Source of the DNA: Pelagovum pacificum
GTDB lineage: Bacteria > Pseudomonadota > Alphaproteobacteria > Rhodobacterales > Rhodobacteraceae
Direction: 5' to 3'
Assembly (NCBI RefSeq): GCF_016134045.1
Contig: NZ_CP065915.1
Coordinates: forward strand, 2,856,501-2,920,500
DNA: 64,000 nucleotides
Position 1 is the first letter of the stretch; each line of letters begins with the position of its first letter. Below are positions 60,351 to 64,000 of the stretch, in pieces. The position numbers were made by a program, and so were the translations under genes. The notes below the pieces were generated by a model. That model searched no databases and had not been told where the DNA came from. It worked only from the letters and a program-made list of their open reading frames with translations.

Positions 60351-60875
60351 ATGGACAAGACCGCCACCCTTATCACTGCAGCCGAAAAGCTCTTCGATCG
60401 GCACGGATACATGGCGACCGGCATGGACCGGCTGACCGAAGCCGCGCAGATGTCGAGCCGGACACTCTACAAGCACGCCGGCAGCAAGGCGGAGCTCATG
60501 GCAACGGTGCTTCGGGAGCGCGACAGGCGATTCATGGCGCAGCTTGACGTAGCGAGTGTCGATGCGCTGTTCGCCGCGCTGGCCGACTGGATCGAGACAG
60601 AGGGCGCGCGAGGCTGCTTCTTCCTCCGCTCTCGCGCGGAGACGGGCGGTGACACGCCGGAAATCGCGGACGCCGTGGCGGCGCACAAGACCACGTTCCG
60701 CCACCGGGTGGGAGAGATCGTGTCGGCCGAGCTTGGCCGGGACGATCCCGATCTGACAGAGCAGATCATCGTCCTGATCGAGGGTGCGACCCATGCCGCG
60801 GTCTATCGCGGTGCGGTATCGGTGAGGGCCGCGCGGGCCGCGGCCGCAGTCCTGATGGATGGAGCACGGACATGA
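60351..60875 (+). CDS. TetR/AcrR family transcriptional regulator
   Basis: A 174-residue TetR-type repressor. The N-terminal helix-turn-helix is LITAAEKLFDRHGYMATGMDRLTEAAQMSSRTLYKHAGSKAEL (residues about 6-50); the C-terminal part is helical and short for the family. It overlaps the MFS gene by ATGA and is expected to repress that operon through the palindrome upstream. Confidence 0.9.
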   Translation: MDKTATLITAAEKLFDRHGYMATGMDRLTEAAQMSSRTLYKHAGSKAELMATVLRERDRRFMAQLDVASVDALFAALADWIETEGARGCFFLRSRAETGGDTPEIADAVAAHKTTFRHRVGEIVSAELGRDDPDLTEQIIVLIEGATHAAVYRGAVSVRAARAAAAVLMDGART

Positions 60876-62005
60876 GTCCCGCCATCCGGATCGGAACCGT
60901 CGGCTTCGGCCTCATCGCCGTCTGTTACGGCTTCGCCCGCTTCGCGTTCGGCCTGTTCCTGCCGCAGATCGACGCCGAACTCGGGCTCGGTCCGGCGCTC
61001 AGCGGCATCATCTCCGGCGGGGCTTTCGCCGGCTATTGCGTCACCATACTCCTCTCCGCCGCACTGACCGAACGGATCGGGGCCCGGCCTGTGGCTGTGA
61101 GCGCGGCCCTCGTCGCGGCCGTTGGCATGGCGGGGATCGCGCTCGCGCCGACGCCGCTGACCCTCGCAGTCGCGGTGGTGGTGGCGGGATCGAGCACCGG
61201 CCTCGCCTCTCCGCCCATGGCGGCAGCCGTCGCGGGCGCGGTGGCGAAGGGCCGGCAGGACCTGACGAACACCGTCATCAATGCGGGCACCAGCGCGGGG
61301 GTCGCCCTGTCGGGGCCGATCGCGCTTGCCATCGCGGGGCAGTGGCGGCTGGCGTTCGGAGCCTTCGCGGTTGTCGCACTTGTGCTGGCCGTCGCCGCCG
61401 CGCGCTTGCTCCCGGGCGCACGCGGGGAGACCGGCGCTGCGGGCCTGCCGCATCTGTCGGGCGCGGTGCAGCGCCTGATTGCGGCGTCGTTCCTGATGGG
61501 CGCGGCAAGCACGGCGCTCTGGTCCTTCGGCGGGCAGCTCGTGTCGGAACATCTCGACTGGGGAGCGACCGGAACCGGCATCCTGTGGAGCCTCATCGGC
61601 GCCGGCGGTCTCGCCGGCGCGTGGGCCGGCGCACTCGTGGCGCGCTACGGGCTGGACCGGGTCCATTGGGCGTTTCTCGGACTCATGGCCCTGTCGATCC
61701 TCGTCGTCGGCTCGGGTCAGTCTCCGGTCCTGACGCTCGCAAGCGGAGCGATGTTCGGCGCTGCCTACGTCATGCTGACAGGGGTTTACCTGGTCTGGGG
61801 CGTGCGCGCCCTGCCCGACCGTCCCGCGACGGGGCTGATGGTCGGGTTCCTGACCATCGCCGTCGGTCAGACCGCTGGCGCGCCGCTGTTCGGCCTTGTC
61901 ATGGAGCGGTCGGGACCAGCTACCGCCGTCTGGACATTTGCCGCGATCTCGATCCTCGCGGGCGTCTTTCGCGCGCAACGGATCACCTCCGCCGCATCTG
62001 CGTGA
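60872..62005 (+). CDS. MFS transporter (YbfB/CynX-like)
   Basis: A 377-residue transporter with about twelve hydrophobic helices, starting IGTVGFGLIAVCYGFARFAFGLFLPQI. Loop motifs such as ALTERIGARPV correspond to the MFS motif A. The TetR regulator upstream and lack of a binding protein suggest a drug or metabolite exporter, but the direction of transport is unknown. It is coupled to tetR by ATGA and ends 18 bases before the convergent dehydrogenase gene. Confidence 0.86.
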   Translation: MSPAIRIGTVGFGLIAVCYGFARFAFGLFLPQIDAELGLGPALSGIISGGAFAGYCVTILLSAALTERIGARPVAVSAALVAAVGMAGIALAPTPLTLAVAVVVAGSSTGLASPPMAAAVAGAVAKGRQDLTNTVINAGTSAGVALSGPIALAIAGQWRLAFGAFAVVALVLAVAAARLLPGARGETGAAGLPHLSGAVQRLIAASFLMGAASTALWSFGGQLVSEHLDWGATGTGILWSLIGAGGLAGAWAGALVARYGLDRVHWAFLGLMALSILVVGSGQSPVLTLASGAMFGAAYVMLTGVYLVWGVRALPDRPATGLMVGFLTIAVGQTAGAPLFGLVMERSGPATAVWTFAAISILAGVFRAQRITSAASA

Positions 62006-62023
62006 ACGACGTCGGCAACCTTG

Positions 62024-63007
62024 CTAGCCGACCTTGCCGTCGAGCTCGTCCGTGATGTGGATGCGGATGATGTCGTCGAAGGAGGCGTCGGCGCGGAAAC
62101 CGAGAGACTCGGCGCGCTTCGCCTCGAACCCCTCCGGCCAGCCGGCGACGATCCCGGCGATCGTCTCGTCCGGCTCCCGCCGGATCAGCGAGGTCGCCTT
62201 GTCTCCTGCGACGCGGCCCAGCGCCTCGATCTGTTCGCCCACGGAGGCCATGATGCCCGGCATCGAAAGGCACCGGCGCGGGCCGAGTTGTTCGGTGTGG
62301 AGCGCCGCCGCGTGGACGAGGAAATCGACCGCGGTGCGAGGGCTGGCGAACCAGTGCCGCACGGTGTCCGCGACCGGCAGGACTGCTTCCTGCCCGACGA
62401 GCGGTTCGCGCAGGATGCTGGAGAAGAAGCCGGAGGCCGCCTTGTTCGGGAGGCCGGGACGGATGCAGATCGTGGGCAGGCGAATGCCGATCCCGTCGAC
62501 CAGCCCACGGCGGGAATAGTCGTTCAGCAGCAGCTCGCAGATCGCCTTCTGGGTGCCGTAGCTGGTCAGCGGCGCGCGGACGAATTCGTCCCCGATCGGT
62601 GTCGGGAACGGGGCGCCGAAGACTGCGATGGAAGAGGCGAACACGAACCGCGGGCGATAGCCGTCGCGCTCGTGTTCCGCGCGGATCGCTTCGAGCAGGA
62701 GCCGCGTGCCGTCGAGATTGACGGCGTAGCCCTTCTCGAAATCCGCTTCCGCCTCGCCGGAGACGATGGCGGCGAGATGAATGATGATGTCGGGCTTCCG
62801 GCCGATCATGGCCACGACGTCCGCCGGATCGCAGAGATCGAACGTCACTGTCTCTACCGGGAAGGCCGCCTCCGGGCCCTCCGGCGCGACCGTGTCGGCG
62901 AGTGTCAGACGATCGATGTTCTTGCCGTCGATCTCGCCCGTCGCAGCCAGCCGCTGCGAAAGCTTGCGGCCGATCATTCCGGCCGCCCCCAGTACCATCA
63001 CGTGCAT
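62024..63007 (-). CDS. denD: D-erythronate dehydrogenase-like NAD-dependent epimerase/dehydratase
   Basis: A 327-residue extended SDR. The N-terminal motif is VMVLGAAGMIGRKLSQRLA, the NAD-site aspartate in LTLADTVAP, catalytic residues in FASSIAVFGAP and SYGTQKAICE (Tyr/Lys). This and the SGFFSSILREPLVGQ segment match DenD, which oxidises D-erythronate at C2 in tetronate catabolism. ATG 63007 has AGGAGGAG upstream. It lies 68 bases after the aldo/keto reductase gene on the same strand and is probably co-transcribed. Confidence 0.84.
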   Translation of the reverse strand: MHVMVLGAAGMIGRKLSQRLAATGEIDGKNIDRLTLADTVAPEGPEAAFPVETVTFDLCDPADVVAMIGRKPDIIIHLAAIVSGEAEADFEKGYAVNLDGTRLLLEAIRAEHERDGYRPRFVFASSIAVFGAPFPTPIGDEFVRAPLTSYGTQKAICELLLNDYSRRGLVDGIGIRLPTICIRPGLPNKAASGFFSSILREPLVGQEAVLPVADTVRHWFASPRTAVDFLVHAAALHTEQLGPRRCLSMPGIMASVGEQIEALGRVAGDKATSLIRREPDETIAGIVAGWPEGFEAKRAESLGFRADASFDDIIRIHITDELDGKVG

Positions 63008-63075
63008 GTCGTCTCCTCCTCGCGCCATGTGGCCCGAAGGCGGAACGGGTTACAACATCGGACTGGCCGGTGCGG

Positions 63076-63999
63076 TCATTCCTTGTTCAGGTTGTATTTC
63101 ATGATCCGACCGTGCCGGCCGTCCCGGTCCCGTTCGACGTCGTAGACATCGCCGTCCACCACCCCGTGCGCTGCAATGGCGGCCTCGATCCGGGCGCGGT
63201 CCTCGTCATCGAGTTTCACGTCGAACAGACGCGCGTGCCGGTCGAGGTGCCCGCCGTGGCGCACACCGACGATGATGCCGGAGACCGACGGATCGTCGAG
63301 CATAGCCCGCATCGCGACCGACGCGATGTCGGTGTCGTGCTTGTCCGCGATCTCTCGCAGTAACCGGAGGAACGACTGGAACACCGACCAGCCGCCGATG
63401 TCGTCGATGATGAGCTTGTACTTCGTCAGCGACCGGTTCTCGAGCTCGCCCTCCGGTTCCGCCACGCCGAGCCAGCGGTCCGACAGGAAACCGCCCGCGA
63501 CCGTGCCGTAGCAGAGCACGCCGATGTTGCGCTCGGCGCAGAGGTCGAGCATCCGCTTCACCGGGCGGCGGTCGATCAGCGAATATTGCATCTGGATCGA
63601 GGTGACGTCGAAGCCGCTGTCGGCGAGTTCCGCCATGCAGGTGCTGTTGAAGTTCGTCGTGCCGAGCCGGTCGATCTTGCCCGCATCGCGGAAGTCGCTG
63701 AGCCATGATGCCACCTCGAGGTAGCGCGGCACCGCGAGGTCCCACCAGTGGAACTGGACGAGGTCCAGCCGCTCCGCCCCAAGCCGGGAGAGCGAGCGGT
63801 CTATCGTTTCCTGTACGTCGGCCTTCGTGAGGCCGGACAGCCGTCCGAGATCGGGCACGCACTTGGTGTGGACCTTCAGCCGGTCGAGCAGGTCCGTCCG
63901 TCCCGCCGCCCTGGCGTCGCGTCGGAAGGCACCGATCAGCTCTTCGACGCCGGTGTAGATGTCGGCGCAATCGAAGGTCGTGATCCCCGCCTCCATGTA
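63076..63999 (-). CDS. Aldo/keto reductase (N-terminus beyond window)
   Basis: At least 308 residues of an AKR. The frame begins in the window with YMEAGITTFDCADIYTGVEEL, which is the AKR D/Y active-site region, so 20 to 30 N-terminal residues lie outside. Other landmarks are VHTKCVPDLG (Lys), LVQFHWWDLAVPRY (His) and the C-terminal SGIIVGVRHGGHL NADPH site. It reduces or oxidises a carbonyl, probably of a sugar or sugar acid given denD downstream. Any start at 63996 is a truncation artefact. Confidence 0.86.
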   Translation of the reverse strand, partial: YMEAGITTFDCADIYTGVEELIGAFRRDARAAGRTDLLDRLKVHTKCVPDLGRLSGLTKADVQETIDRSLSRLGAERLDLVQFHWWDLAVPRYLEVASWLSDFRDAGKIDRLGTTNFNSTCMAELADSGFDVTSIQMQYSLIDRRPVKRMLDLCAERNIGVLCYGTVAGGFLSDRWLGVAEPEGELENRSLTKYKLIIDDIGGWSVFQSFLRLLREIADKHDTDIASVAMRAMLDDPSVSGIIVGVRHGGHLDRHARLFDVKLDDEDRARIEAAIAAHGVVDGDVYDVERDRDGRHGRIMKYNLNKE

Positions 64000-64000
64000 A

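Overview
The window reads as chromosomal DNA of a high-GC alphaproteobacterium, most likely a marine Rhodobacterales (Roseobacter-type) organism. The basis is the GC-rich, tightly packed genes with many ATGA/GTGA overlaps and the family content: an Anbu-type proteasome operon, a PxpABC 5-oxoprolinase cluster with biotin carboxylase genes, an aa3/caa3 oxidase operon with a fused subunit I-III, an Fe-S photolyase, and binding-protein ABC uptake systems. No tRNA, rRNA, CRISPR array, insertion sequence or prophage was seen. Genus and species cannot be assigned from this reading.

Layout. 1-3.05 kb: operon of circularly permuted ATP-grasp (5' truncated by the window), alpha-E protein, transglutaminase-like protein and the proteasome-like Anbu peptidase. 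3.1-9.06 kb: pxpB-pxpC, a convergent biotin carboxyl carrier/biotin carboxylase operon including a second carrier protein without its biotin lysine, then pxpA, a lactonase-type beta-propeller and a small conserved-looking protein. 9.1-12.6 kb: a PACE efflux protein and a two-gene PQQ dehydrogenase (small membrane subunit plus a catalytic subunit with about 175 acidic low-complexity residues). 12.7-18.9 kb: minus-strand respiratory operon coxB, fused ctaD-E, a small membrane protein, ctaG, triheme cytochrome c and an ExoD-like protein. 19.0-23.7 kb: polyol (xylitol/sorbitol-type) dehydrogenase and a four-gene catecholate-type siderophore ABC importer.

24.2-38.9 kb is an exopolysaccharide locus: flippase, SASA-type esterase, two sulfotransferase-like proteins, secreted GH16-RTX glycanase, four glycosyltransferases, Wzc-type tyrosine kinase, O-antigen ligase/polymerase-like protein and a membrane acyltransferase. 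The genes alternate in strand and several convergent pairs overlap at their 3' ends. A TTAA-N7-TTAAC sequence matching the CtrA consensus lies in the sulfotransferase/Wzc divergent promoter region. A DEAD-box helicase with a clear terminator follows at 39.2-40.5 kb.

40.8-53.7 kb looks like one carbohydrate-catabolic regulon: a family-5 binding protein with Dpp/Opp-type ABC transporter, a GH39-like glycosidase, a GntR/FCD regulator, a Gfo/Idh/MocA dehydrogenase, a DHDPS-family aldolase, an IlvD/Edd dehydratase and a metal-dependent hydrolase (possible lactonase). These fit an oxidative, non-phosphorylating route from oligosaccharide to 2-keto-3-deoxy acid to pyruvate plus an aldehyde. Both divergent promoter regions carry copies of a TTGTTGACAA-like palindrome, the probable GntR operator.

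53.7-64 kb: Fe-S photolyase with an SDR protein, a PAS sensor histidine kinase, a LysR regulator divergent from a zinc-free MDR oxidoreductase, a TetR regulator with a perfect 18-bp palindrome in its promoter followed by an MFS transporter, then a D-erythronate dehydrogenase-like protein and an aldo/keto reductase that runs off the window. All functions are assigned by reading motifs and family resemblance; no database search was run.
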